A DNA stretch of 64,000 nucleotides from Lysobacteraceae bacterium (lineage in GTDB: Bacteria; Pseudomonadota; Gammaproteobacteria; Nevskiales; Nevskiaceae). The position numbers and the translations under genes are program-made. Shown here piece after piece: positions 48,606 to 57,856 of the stretch. The notes beneath the pieces are model-generated. The model ran no database searches. It saw only the letters and a list, made by a program, of their open reading frames with translations, and was not told the DNA's origin. Each line of letters begins with the position of its first letter. Position 1 is the stretch's first letter. The stretch spans positions 62,001 through 126,000 of the forward strand of contig PNMW01000007.1 of the NCBI GenBank assembly GCA_013823855.1, read 5' to 3'.

Positions 48606-49744
48606 GGTGTCGTTTGCCCGTCGAAGATCTGGGTCAGGTTGCCGCCCAGTCGCGTGCTGTTCAAAGGACGGACGCTGGCCAGTTGCCGTTGCAGCGCTTC
48701 CGGGCATTGGGCGACATGGCAGTACGGTTCCATCCAGGCGTAATTGGTGGCGGCGCTCGCGAAGGTCTCCTGACGTGCACCAGCACGCCGGGCAAGAACT
48801 TCCGGATCGCGCAGCGCGGCGAAAGTCAGGTCAGCGAGCCGCGACAGTGGTGCCGTTGGCGTTACGTCAATCGGGTAGCCGTTCGCCGCAGCGAAGGCTG
48901 CGACCATTGCCAGCGGCCCGAGGGCATAAACGTGGTACTCCAAGGCCCGAGACTTCCGATTCAGCTCGTTTGGCAGCACGCCTTCGCCGCTGACCTGGGA
49001 TTCGAAGACACGGTATAGCCGCAGCCCGTGCTCGAACAGCGATCTATCGTTCAGCGCCGTGCCGGTGGCAACCAATGCCCAAGCCGACCAGTAATAGTGG
49101 TTGTTGATCTTGTTCAGCGGATCGTCGGCGGGCCACTCCGCGACCACGCGATCGCCAAGCTTCTTCAGCCACGCATCGATATGCCTTTCCTGGTCGCGAA
49201 AAGCCGCGAGCGGCGATGCCGGCGACAGCTTCAGCCGCAAGTAGGCCGCGCTGATACTGGCGAGCACCCATTTGCGAACCGCCCGACCGGTGTGGTTGGG
49301 GGCTGGCCCCAGCAAGGCGTCAGCTATCGCCCAGTTGTTCAGCACATCGACAATGCAGGCGACATCGTCGACGGCACCGTTCTGCAGGTATCGCCCAACG
49401 ATTTTCACCGATGCCGATTCGAGTGCTGACAGGTCGGCGACTGCAGCCTTGTATCGCCTGTCGGCATCGTCGTTGAGAGTGTCGCGCGACTTGCCGGACC
49501 CTTCGTACTTGCTCGGAAAATCGAGCGCGCTGGTGTAGGGACGCAACGATGAGTCGCAGCTGCCGCCGGCCCGCTTGTTGCCGACAGGCGCCATTGCGAA
49601 CCGTCCGGGTGCCTGCAAGCGGGCGGTCTGCGCGTTGTCCAGCGACGGCGGTGCGGATTCGATCGGCCGCTGATCGGATCGACAGGCAGTGGCCGCAACG
49701 AGCGCAATCGCGAACCCAGTGTAGATCAGGCGCCTGTGCTTCAT
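48602..49744 (-). CDS. algL: Alginate lyase AlgL (polysaccharide lyase family 5)
   Basis: A 380-residue periplasmic lyase that degrades stray alginate. The signal peptide ends in a lipobox-like AATAC (Cys21), so it may be lipid-anchored, unlike the soluble Pseudomonas enzyme. Catalytic region residues are present: K79 in FPSKYEGS, N215-H216 in NNHYYWSAW, R266 and Y270 in SRALEYHVYAL. It is 4 bp after algX. Confidence 0.93.
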   Translation of the reverse strand: MKHRRLIYTGFAIALVAATACRSDQRPIESAPPSLDNAQTARLQAPGRFAMAPVGNKRAGGSCDSSLRPYTSALDFPSKYEGSGKSRDTLNDDADRRYKAAVADLSALESASVKIVGRYLQNGAVDDVACIVDVLNNWAIADALLGPAPNHTGRAVRKWVLASISAAYLRLKLSPASPLAAFRDQERHIDAWLKKLGDRVVAEWPADDPLNKINNHYYWSAWALVATGTALNDRSLFEHGLRLYRVFESQVSGEGVLPNELNRKSRALEYHVYALGPLAMVAAFAAANGYPIDVTPTAPLSRLADLTFAALRDPEVLARRAGARQETFASAATNYAWMEPYCHVAQCPEALQRQLASVRPLNSTRLGGNLTQIFDGQTTP

Positions 49745-49748
49745 GGCT

Positions 49749-51149
49749 TCACGAGCGTTTGCACATGGTGCCGGTGACGGTGGTCTTGTCCGACGTCTCG
49801 GTCACACTCTTCACACGGACCGACACGATCGGCTCGATCTCGGTGTCTGGAAGATAGCTGGTCTCGAACACGAACCGGCCATTCATCTTGGTGTAGACGT
49901 TGTATTCACTGTTGATCGTCTGCACCTTGCCGTTGCCGTACCAGATTTCCGCACTGATGGAACGAATATTGGAATCAGAGAACTGCAGTTCCAGCCAGAC
50001 ATCCTTCGCCGGTACCGCTTTGAAGGACTTGCCACCGTTGACCAGTACTTCTGCGTACTGCGCGCCCGATTTCAGATTGGCCTTGCCGCTCAGGAGCGGC
50101 TCTTTGCCAGTGCAGCCGTTGTTGACCAGCGGCAGCAGGCGCCGCATTACCGCGGTGTCGGTTCGATGCAGCTGCTGGTAGGGGAACTCCCAGATCAGCA
50201 CCTTCGGCGGCGACTTCTGGAACAGGTCCGACGCGAGGAACTGGCTCAGCGAACCATCGAAGCCACCACCGGGGAACGCGGCCTGCAGCACGTCAGCCTG
50301 CAGTGCCCGGCGCAAGAAGCCGTAGAAGTGGTAGTTCGGTGTTGCGGCAAAGCTGGTGCCGATCAGCGCTGCCTGCGGCGCTTCCGCGTCTCCGAACAGA
50401 TCGTCGGATGCCGGTGCGGTAGTCTGATACGCCGGGTTGAACTCCATTGGATACTTCAGGCCGCATAGATTGTTCACGACAAACGATAGCGTGCCGCGCG
50501 CACCGGAGACGCCAACCTGCTTGGTCTCGTATGCCACCGTCGGCAGCTCGAAGCCCGACGACTTCACCTGCGCGGCAATCACTTCGGCGGCCTGGTGAGC
50601 TCCGGACGTGCTCCAGTGACCATCACGCTTGAAGAAGTATGGTTCTCCGCTATGCCGGCTGAACACCGAGGCATCGACCACGATGAAGCCAAGCCCACGA
50701 AGCTTGACGACCAATTCGCTATAGCGTCTTTGAAGCAGATCGATGTCAAAATTCTTCAGATCTTCGGCATCGAGCTTGTTCGCCTCGACGAGGCCGCGCG
50801 GCGGCTGCGGAAACATCACCACCTGGGTGCCGCGCGCCTTCAGCGAATCTGCCAGGCGGCGGAGCTGTTGCCAGATCTCCTCGTCGCTAGCCTCGATCCA
50901 CTGCAACTCCGCTTCCGAGCGGAACAGCCAGCCGTCCTTACCTTCAACGAGAACGCGGTAGCCGCGCATGTACTCGCTGACATAGGCGTTACGGTCGTAG
51001 ACCTTCGGGCACAAGGAGCAGCAGGTTTCGGCCTGGTAAATCGGTGGCGCCGGCGTTGCGGCCTCCGCCGCGCGCACTGGTGCACTGACCACGACCGCAG
51101 CCATGGCCAGCAGTACGCCGGCGAGCACTCGGGTCCGAGGAATGATCAT
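49749..51149 (-). CDS. algX: Alginate O-acetyltransferase AlgX
   Basis: A protein of 466 residues from ATG 51149 (a TTG two codons earlier is possible). Signal peptide, then an SGNH-like catalytic domain with D176 and H178 in KRDGHWSTSGA and S266 in LIGTSFAAT, and a C-terminal carbohydrate-binding module with many strands (WLELQFSDSN, ISAEIWYGNGK). AlgX is the terminal O-acetyltransferase of the periplasmic complex. The CxxxCC-type cluster AETCCSLCP near the N-terminus matches the structural disulfide zone. Confidence 0.94.
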   Translation of the reverse strand: MIIPRTRVLAGVLLAMAAVVVSAPVRAAEAATPAPPIYQAETCCSLCPKVYDRNAYVSEYMRGYRVLVEGKDGWLFRSEAELQWIEASDEEIWQQLRRLADSLKARGTQVVMFPQPPRGLVEANKLDAEDLKNFDIDLLQRRYSELVVKLRGLGFIVVDASVFSRHSGEPYFFKRDGHWSTSGAHQAAEVIAAQVKSSGFELPTVAYETKQVGVSGARGTLSFVVNNLCGLKYPMEFNPAYQTTAPASDDLFGDAEAPQAALIGTSFAATPNYHFYGFLRRALQADVLQAAFPGGGFDGSLSQFLASDLFQKSPPKVLIWEFPYQQLHRTDTAVMRRLLPLVNNGCTGKEPLLSGKANLKSGAQYAEVLVNGGKSFKAVPAKDVWLELQFSDSNIRSISAEIWYGNGKVQTINSEYNVYTKMNGRFVFETSYLPDTEIEPIVSVRVKSVTETSDKTTVTGTMCKRS

Positions 51150-51183
51150 GATCAACCGCGCTCTGGTCCGGGTCAGGATTGGC

Positions 51184-51807
51184 TTACTTCTGCTCGTCCC
51201 AGGTCAGGATCGGCACCGCCGCCGTGCCGCCGACGATCAGGCTCGACGCCTTGCCACGCTCGAAGATCGCTGCCGGGACGTCGGCAACCTTGCGATCGCC
51301 TTCGAAAATCGCCAAGGAGACCGACAGCGGATTGATTTCGCGCTGGCCTGCCTTGAACGGCGCCACCGAATCGAGCACGGTGACCTTGCCGTCGGCAGTC
51401 TTCAGCGACAGCGTCTGCTCAGGCAGCAGATTCATCATCACGATCATCGCCTTCAGCTGGCTCTTGAAGCCTTCCAGCTCGAAGCTCTTCAGCGCGCCGG
51501 GAAGATAGGCGACGCTGTAGAAGCGGTCGGCTTCCAGCTTGAACATTTCCTTGCGGCTGCCGATCTGAACCGGATACTCACCTGGTGGCAAGAACGTGAA
51601 CTGACCGGCGGTGAACGCGGCCAGTGCCGGTTGCGGAGTCTCGCCGATGAAGCCCGGTGGACTTTGAGCCGCAGTACCATTGAGCACACGAATGAATGCC
51701 GATCCCGGAGGCGCGCCCTTGGTGTACAGCTGGGCAGCGGCCTGCATCGGAACCAGCGCCACCAGAGTGATGGCCATCAGTGAAAAGAGCTTTTTCAAAC
51801 TGTTCAT
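51184..51807 (-). CDS. algF: Alginate O-acetylation protein AlgF
   Basis: A 207-residue periplasmic adaptor for alginate O-acetylation. Signal peptide ends PMQAAAQ; the mature part has AlgF-like segments LYTKGAPPGSAFIRVLNG and PGEYPVQIGSRKEMF. The start is at 51807; upstream sequence is non-conserved. In Pseudomonas algF follows algJ, near the operon end; here it sits between algG and algX. Confidence 0.9.
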   Translation of the reverse strand: MNSLKKLFSLMAITLVALVPMQAAAQLYTKGAPPGSAFIRVLNGTAAQSPPGFIGETPQPALAAFTAGQFTFLPPGEYPVQIGSRKEMFKLEADRFYSVAYLPGALKSFELEGFKSQLKAMIVMMNLLPEQTLSLKTADGKVTVLDSVAPFKAGQREINPLSVSLAIFEGDRKVADVPAAIFERGKASSLIVGGTAAVPILTWDEQK

Positions 51808-51867
51808 CGTTTGCCTCGCTAGTCCTTGAAAGGGGACGGTTGGGTCTCGACCCGCGTTGTCGATCAA

Positions 51868-53517
51868 CTACTTTTTTGCCTGCAGCACCGCGACTTTTGA
51901 TTGCGCCATCAGGATGTCCAGAAACGTAATCTGCAGCGGCAGCAGCGTGCCGCCGAGTCGAAAGCCGAGCGCACGCTGAGGCGTCCGCAAATCGACGTTG
52001 TAGTACGCAACCCGGGTCGGATAATCGAGGCCGAACGGGCCAGCGCCATTGGACGTGTAGGCGCCACCGACCACGGTCATCTCGAGTCGCTTCGAGCCTG
52101 TCGCAGCGACCGTGCCGCGATTGCGGGCAGTTCGGGTGTCGACGACAGCGCCGTAGAGTCCCGTCAGGCCATTGGCCAACGAAACGTTGTCCTGAATACG
52201 CGCGCCCGTACTGTTGCGCAGCCGGATTCCGTGGTTCTGATTGCCCGACAGTACGTTGTCCCAGACCAGCACATCGGTGCTTTCCGAGACCACGATGCCG
52301 TCCGCGCCGTTCTTTGCCGAGACATTGCCGGACACCACTGCCTTCTGGCTCCGCCGGTCGAGCACGATACCTGACCGCTTGTTGCCGCTGACTTTGTTGC
52401 CAAAGATCCAGCTACCGACCACGTCATTGGCGACAAAGATCCCGTACTTGACCCGCGTGCCCGTCACTTCATTGTTCGCGAGGATCACGCCGGTCGATCG
52501 GTCGTGGATGTTGACACCGTAAATCTGGTTGTTGCGGATCTTGTTGGCATTGATGACCAGCTTGTCCGCCTTCCAAGCATAGACGCCATACCAGAGTCCC
52601 TCGATCGTCGATTCGGTCACTGCTGCCATCGGGCGTGGCCAGATGCGCGCCTGCAACTGAACATCGCTGTAGTGACTAAAGGTCAGACCGTAAGCCTTGG
52701 TCGCGGGATAGCCGAGATTCGCGAAGCGCATGCGGGCGGCATTGAATTGCGCGCCACCCCAGCAGACGATGAACGGGCGGAACGTCGCGGGCTCGGCCAA
52801 CTTTGCCGGCGCCGCGGCGGCTTCACTCCAGCCGATGATCGCGCTGTCGACGGCGTTGACTTGACCTTCGACGACCAGAACGGCGCCTCGTTCTGTCGAC
52901 AGGCGAAGTTCCTTCACGCTGCCGGTCAGTTCGAGCACCGCGCCATGACGCACCAGAATTGGCAGGCGGGCGATGAACACGCCGGGCTGGGTCTCGGCGA
53001 AATCCTCGGCCGGAACCGATTGGGCGAGATCCTTCAGAGTTGCCACGCCGCTATCGACATAGATGGCGCGCACGCCATTACCCTGGCGTCTCGAGAACTC
53101 GGCGAGTCCTACCGATGCATTCGACGTCAAAGGACGGAACCCCGGCTCGTTGAGGAGTGAGCCGATGACGATCTTGGCGCCTCCCGTCTTGCCGATCTTC
53201 TGTCGCACGACGGCGTAGCCGTAGCCGGTGAGCGAGGGAAGCTTCGGCGCGGCAAACGCCGGAATCTGGCTCGGCTCGGCTGCATTCAGCGTGTAGCCGT
53301 CGCGGATTTCCGCATCGGTCTGCGGGACGACTGCTGAATTCCCCTCTTCGGCGCTGTCATTGCCGAAGGACTCGTCGGTCAGCGACTTGGCCAGCAGTGC
53401 ATCATCGCTGGCGTCCTGAGCGCGCGCCGGGCCAGCGAAGGCGACCGCAACCAGCAGCAGACCAAGGCCGAGCGCGGTGCGGTAGCTGCTGTAGGAATGG
53501 CCCTTCAGAACACCCAC
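51868..53517 (-). CDS. algG: AlgG-family mannuronan C5-epimerase homologue
   Basis: A 549-residue secreted protein with a right-handed beta-helix (repeats such as SGIVLDRRSQKAVVSGN). A GTG start with GAGG seven bases upstream is used, overlapping algE by 13 bp. AlgG converts mannuronate to guluronate in the polymer and supports its transport. In my alignment from memory with P. syringae AlgG, the DPHD motif is replaced by NIHD (N336, H338, D339), and the position of catalytic Arg345 holds Asn (N364 in FVANDV). His is kept. Epimerase activity is therefore doubtful, though the structural role may remain. Confidence 0.9.
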   Translation of the reverse strand: MGVLKGHSYSSYRTALGLGLLLVAVAFAGPARAQDASDDALLAKSLTDESFGNDSAEEGNSAVVPQTDAEIRDGYTLNAAEPSQIPAFAAPKLPSLTGYGYAVVRQKIGKTGGAKIVIGSLLNEPGFRPLTSNASVGLAEFSRRQGNGVRAIYVDSGVATLKDLAQSVPAEDFAETQPGVFIARLPILVRHGAVLELTGSVKELRLSTERGAVLVVEGQVNAVDSAIIGWSEAAAAPAKLAEPATFRPFIVCWGGAQFNAARMRFANLGYPATKAYGLTFSHYSDVQLQARIWPRPMAAVTESTIEGLWYGVYAWKADKLVINANKIRNNQIYGVNIHDRSTGVILANNEVTGTRVKYGIFVANDVVGSWIFGNKVSGNKRSGIVLDRRSQKAVVSGNVSAKNGADGIVVSESTDVLVWDNVLSGNQNHGIRLRNSTGARIQDNVSLANGLTGLYGAVVDTRTARNRGTVAATGSKRLEMTVVGGAYTSNGAGPFGLDYPTRVAYYNVDLRTPQRALGFRLGGTLLPLQITFLDILMAQSKVAVLQAKK

Positions 53518-54905
53518 AACGATGCCTCGAGAATCACGCGATAGTTGATGTCCGAACCGGGCGCATAGGCTTTGCCGGGGTTGAAGATCGAGGCGCGCAG
53601 GCGGATCGCCGAACGTGGGTCCTCGCTGATGCTGTCGTCGTCTTCGTACAGGTTCTTCAACACGCCGAAAGTCGGCAGGTAGTGGCTTGCCACCACGTCG
53701 ATGCCATAGCCGATATCTGTCGACGGACCGGTAGCCGCCGAAACGTTATTGCTGAGGATGCCGACAAACCGATCATCCTTGTTGAATTTCTGGACAATCA
53801 GCGACACCTCGTCGTTCGGCAAACTGTATGAGGTATACAGCGTGGCGACGCGCAGATTACCGAGCTGCGCTCGCAGCGCTTCGTTGTAGCGATAGGTCGA
53901 GGTGGTGATGCCGGTGAACGGCGTTGCGTTGCTTTGCAGGCCGCTTTGACGATACTGGCTCTGGGTTCCGCCACCACTGTATGCATATTCAGCGCCGACC
54001 AGCAGCGGGAGCACGCCAGGGCGCCACCGCACGCCGACCGTGCTGGCCACGGCACTGGTTGACTGCCTGTCGAAGCCTGATGTGAGGCGATTTTGACCAA
54101 GCGTGTTCGATAGCGTGCTGCCGACCAGGTAGGTCGCATCCGCCCAGTACTTGATCGCGTTCGGCTTGCGTGGATTCAGATAGCCATTGCTCAAGTAGAC
54201 ACCGAGCCAGGTCAGATTGACTTCTTCAAGCTTGGTTTCGGCGTTGACGGGGCGCCCCGCTCCCGGCAGGCCGCCGACATCTCGCGCGTGGAGGCCGCGC
54301 AAGCCGATCTGATGCTCTGGCATCCAGTCGGTCGAGATGTTGCCGTAGCCGTAGACCCGCTTGCGCTGGTCCAGTGGTAGATCAATGCCATCGGACCGGT
54401 ATGCATTGAACTGGTAGAGAATGCCGGCACTCGACTGGAACTTGGTCGTGTTGAGCACCCAGTACAGTGCGTCAGCGTCACGGCCGACGTAGCTGCGTTC
54501 ATTCTCCCGGATGAACTGGTGACCGATGCGCACCGACTCGCCCGGATAGCTGGTGAATCCGCCGAAGCGCAGCCAAGCCTCGTCAAGCTTGACAAAGCTC
54601 TTGACTTCGCGCGAGAGCGTGGTTTGTCCCTCGTCGGTATCAAGCACGTCGCCGGTCGGCACGAAGGCCCGGCCACGCAGATAGAACACCCAGTTGCGGT
54701 CGAACTCGATTGAGAATCGCGGCGCCAGATTGACATACAGGATCTCGTTGCTCGACTGGTCACCCAGACCAAGATCCCTTGCGCCATCGGCCTGTCCACC
54801 TACGGACGTCCGCAGCGCGGTTCCGATCTCGATTGCGGCGCACGGAGTGCTGGCGACCGCCAGCAGGCCGACTGCGGCGATCGGCAACAGGGGCTGTCTC
54901 TTCAT
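53505..54905 (-). CDS. algE: Alginate outer-membrane export porin AlgE
   Basis: A 466-residue beta-barrel with a signal peptide (ends CAAIE) and many amphipathic strands closing in a terminal Phe (LEASLWVF). Its segments FVPTGDVLDTDEGQTTLSRE and LDEAWLRFGGF resemble AlgE, which forms the alginate exit channel. It overlaps algK by 4 bp (ATGA) and algG by 13 bp, matching the algK-E-G order of Pseudomonas. Confidence 0.93.
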   Translation of the reverse strand: MKRQPLLPIAAVGLLAVASTPCAAIEIGTALRTSVGGQADGARDLGLGDQSSNEILYVNLAPRFSIEFDRNWVFYLRGRAFVPTGDVLDTDEGQTTLSREVKSFVKLDEAWLRFGGFTSYPGESVRIGHQFIRENERSYVGRDADALYWVLNTTKFQSSAGILYQFNAYRSDGIDLPLDQRKRVYGYGNISTDWMPEHQIGLRGLHARDVGGLPGAGRPVNAETKLEEVNLTWLGVYLSNGYLNPRKPNAIKYWADATYLVGSTLSNTLGQNRLTSGFDRQSTSAVASTVGVRWRPGVLPLLVGAEYAYSGGGTQSQYRQSGLQSNATPFTGITTSTYRYNEALRAQLGNLRVATLYTSYSLPNDEVSLIVQKFNKDDRFVGILSNNVSAATGPSTDIGYGIDVVASHYLPTFGVLKNLYEDDDSISEDPRSAIRLRASIFNPGKAYAPGSDINYRVILEASLWVF

Positions 54906-56638
54906 GACGCACGTCCTTTTGTATAGATATCGGGCGGAACCGGTTGTCTCAGAACCGGCTGGAAAAGCTTTTCCGCGTCGTACAGGGTCTTCGCCTGCTC
55001 GCGCTCCTGAGGGCTCATCTCGCTGTTGATGTAGTCAAGCAAGGTGGTCTTTTCGATATCGAACATGTCGGCCGCATCGATGGTGACCGGCAACGTGGTC
55101 AGCCGCTTCAGCTTGCGGACGCGATAAAGGAGCGAGCGACCACCATCCTGAGCGCGGCGCGCGAACACGTAGGTGTTGACACGATTCGGACGAATGCCCG
55201 GTACACCACTAAACATCCGTGCAAGACCGATGTAGGCCTGCACCGATCCGGCGCGGCCCGCTCGCAAGTAGTAATCGAGAGCCGATACCGGATCTGGATT
55301 ACCGAGGATGCCGAGTTGGTAGACACGGCCCAGAGACATCTCGGCTCGGGTCTTGGTGTCGATGAAGGTCAGGCACTTCTTGTAGAGTTCGACCGCCTCG
55401 TACGGCTTTCGGGTGCTGCGCTGGCCGTTGAACAGCAGGTTGGCGAGCGCCTGCGTGGCAGCTGGATCGCCGGTTTCAACGACCGGCCGCAGCGTCGCCT
55501 CCAGGTCGAGTTCCGGCAGCAGGAACGGATAACGGACCGCAACGATGGCCGCTTCAGCGCGGAAGCCGCCATCCTTGGCCAGCATCCAGCGCAGGATCTT
55601 GTCGGCCAGTTCGACGATCTGGGTGGCGCTTGCCTGCGTCGCCGCTGCGGCGCCTCCTGGCGTTTCCGAGACCACCTCAGTGGTCAGCGGTGCCGATACA
55701 AGCACTTCCTTGGCTTCGTCGTCCTCGACATCCTGAATCAGCCCCGATTGCCGCTCCTTGGCGAGGTCGTCGTCGTCATCGGTCATCTCGTCGACCATGG
55801 CGGACGCGAGGCGGCCAGCCAATGAGCCGTAGTCGACGGCTTCTCGATACAGGCGGGCCGAATCCGGGCGGGGGGCGCTGCTGTCGCCGGCGCCAGCCTG
55901 GAACACGGCAAGCGCATCATCGACCAGCTTGTTCAATCGGTCCCGTTCGCCGCGATACCGGTAGAAGTGCGCAAGATCAATGTAGCAGGCGGGATCGATC
56001 GACAGCAGTTTCGCGCAGTTCGTTTCAAGTGCCGCGGCATAGCCGTCGCGCGCAATGTTCTGCCGATACCAGATCAACGCTTGGATCTGGACTTCAGGCA
56101 GATCGGACCTCAGGGCGCGGGCGGCGATGCGGTCGCCGACACCGTCAACGTCCAGATCCGGAAACTGGATCAGAAGTTTCAAACGGACGCTGTCGGCCTC
56201 GGGGTTGCCGCGACGATCCGCATTGCGGATCAACGCATTGATTTCCGGCAGCAACTGTCGGTCGGCGCGGTTGATCAGCAGGGTGGCAAGAGAAAGTCCC
56301 GCCTCCGGAATCGAGTTCTTTGCCTGGCGATACCACTTTTCGGCATCGTCGAGACTGGCGATCGTTCCGCGATCCTGATAGAGGCCGGCTAGTTGCATCA
56401 TCGCCTCCGGATACCCCTGCTCCGCCAGAGGCTGAAGATCCTTCAGTGCCGCGTCAGGATTACCGGATAGCCGCGCCTGCTTGCCGCGCTCGAGATCGGG
56501 CAGACCCTGCGCCTCGTCGATCAGGATACCTTCGCCACCCTTGGTGAGAACCGGGATCCCCGTCTTGACGTCAACGGCAGAGCAGCCCGCACCGAATGCA
56601 AGCAAGACCGAAACGCCGGCAGTCGCGACGAAACGCAT
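54902..56638 (-). CDS. algK: Alginate secretion lipoprotein AlgK (Sel1/TPR-like)
   Basis: A 578-residue lipoprotein (lipobox FGAGC, Cys19), scaffold between the synthase and AlgE. It has Sel1-like repeats (DAEKWYRQAKN, PEAMMQLAGLYQDRG, VSALDYYLRAGRAGSVQAYIG). It is about 100 residues longer than Pseudomonas AlgK, partly from an acidic, then Ala-rich, insertion at about 283-340 (EMTDDDDDLAKE, EDDEAKEV) between repeat blocks. The start at 56638 gives a proper signal peptide and leaves 7 bp after alg44. Confidence 0.92.
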   Translation of the reverse strand: MRFVATAGVSVLLAFGAGCSAVDVKTGIPVLTKGGEGILIDEAQGLPDLERGKQARLSGNPDAALKDLQPLAEQGYPEAMMQLAGLYQDRGTIASLDDAEKWYRQAKNSIPEAGLSLATLLINRADRQLLPEINALIRNADRRGNPEADSVRLKLLIQFPDLDVDGVGDRIAARALRSDLPEVQIQALIWYRQNIARDGYAAALETNCAKLLSIDPACYIDLAHFYRYRGERDRLNKLVDDALAVFQAGAGDSSAPRPDSARLYREAVDYGSLAGRLASAMVDEMTDDDDDLAKERQSGLIQDVEDDEAKEVLVSAPLTTEVVSETPGGAAAATQASATQIVELADKILRWMLAKDGGFRAEAAIVAVRYPFLLPELDLEATLRPVVETGDPAATQALANLLFNGQRSTRKPYEAVELYKKCLTFIDTKTRAEMSLGRVYQLGILGNPDPVSALDYYLRAGRAGSVQAYIGLARMFSGVPGIRPNRVNTYVFARRAQDGGRSLLYRVRKLKRLTTLPVTIDAADMFDIEKTTLLDYINSEMSPQEREQAKTLYDAEKLFQPVLRQPVPPDIYTKGRAS

Positions 56639-56645
56639 CAGATCA

Positions 56646-57821
56646 TCACCGGAAGAACTGATGCAGCGGATCCACGAAGATCTCGACCGGCTGATCGATA
56701 CGCGAGGTCTCCAGTTCAACATCAGGCGTGATCACGACAATGATGTCGGTGATCGCGGCACTGGTGTCGAGGCCGTTCAGATCGTTGAGACCGTTGCTGT
56801 CGATCGTCGGCGCCGGCAGCACACGGAGGTTGGTGACCTTGCCGGTCAGGGTTTCCGGAGATCCGTTGACCCTTAGCACGACTTCATGGCCAATCGGGAG
56901 GCGCTTCATCTGGTCGTAGTGGAAGCGGGCCAGAATGTATGGCCTGGTGCCTTCGGGAACCAGTTCCATGACCGCCTGATTGCGCAGCACGTACTGACCG
57001 CCAACTGCGTGCGCCTTCTGGACAATGCAATCGCAGGGGCTGGCGATCGAGCCGCGCAGCTGTTCGCCGATCAGCTCCGTCAGTTGCTGTGCCGACAGCT
57101 TGAACGAGCCCGACACGCCTTCGACCACCTGCAGCAGTGCGGTCTCGAACTGGCCGACAGCCTGTCCCTTCTTGATCGTGCTGCCTTCTTTGGCCAGCGG
57201 GAAGAACGTGCCGTCGCGCGGCATGTTGATCGTGAACGTCGTCGCTGCAACCTTGGCCGCAGTGGCATGAGTCACGAAGACAAGGTCATAGAGTCGGATG
57301 GCCGCGTAGCTGAACGCGACGAGGCCCACTGCAAGCGCGACGGTGGTACCGATCACCGCGCGCAACTTGCCGCCGCCACTGAGGCCGCCGCCGGCGCTGC
57401 GGGCCCGGACGAAATTCTCGCGTGACAACGTGGTCAGCATCTCTCCGGTGCTGACCAGTTCGCCGCCTAGAAACGAGGTGATGATCTGCCGGAGAGCGGA
57501 CACTTCCTTGATGCCAAGTTCCTGGAAGAAGCAGCCAACGCGTCCGGTCTGCGCATCGATCGTGCGCACCTCGAAGGTCACGGGGATCGTGAAACCGACA
57601 GAGTCGACATTGAGCACGACGTGCCCGACGAGTACGGCACCAACCTTGAAGGTGGCTTGACCGGGATCGAAGCTGAAGCCGCCGGCCGAGATGTCGTGGA
57701 GCGTGAACTGTTTGCGGACTCCATCGGCGGTGAACTGGATCGTCGCCGGCAGCTTGACTCTGACGAACTGGCGTTGCGCTTCGGACTCGTGAACGATCCG
57801 GGAGGGGCTTTGTTGAGCCAT
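56646..57821 (-). CDS. alg44: Alginate co-polymerase Alg44, c-di-GMP receptor
   Basis: A 391-residue inner-membrane protein. The N-terminal PilZ domain has an intact c-di-GMP site: R17xxxR21 in RQFVR and D43xSxxG in DISAGG. A transmembrane helix follows (VALAVGLVAFSYAAIRLYDL), then a periplasmic HlyD/MFP-like hairpin domain. Binding of c-di-GMP is required for alginate polymerisation in Pseudomonas; conservation suggests the same control here. The start is 57821, since upstream sequence is non-conserved. Confidence 0.94.
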   Translation of the reverse strand: MAQQSPSRIVHESEAQRQFVRVKLPATIQFTADGVRKQFTLHDISAGGFSFDPGQATFKVGAVLVGHVVLNVDSVGFTIPVTFEVRTIDAQTGRVGCFFQELGIKEVSALRQIITSFLGGELVSTGEMLTTLSRENFVRARSAGGGLSGGGKLRAVIGTTVALAVGLVAFSYAAIRLYDLVFVTHATAAKVAATTFTINMPRDGTFFPLAKEGSTIKKGQAVGQFETALLQVVEGVSGSFKLSAQQLTELIGEQLRGSIASPCDCIVQKAHAVGGQYVLRNQAVMELVPEGTRPYILARFHYDQMKRLPIGHEVVLRVNGSPETLTGKVTNLRVLPAPTIDSNGLNDLNGLDTSAAITDIIVVITPDVELETSRIDQPVEIFVDPLHQFFR

Positions 57822-57856
57822 GCAAGTGTTTCCGTGACGAGGAGGAGGAGCCGCAA

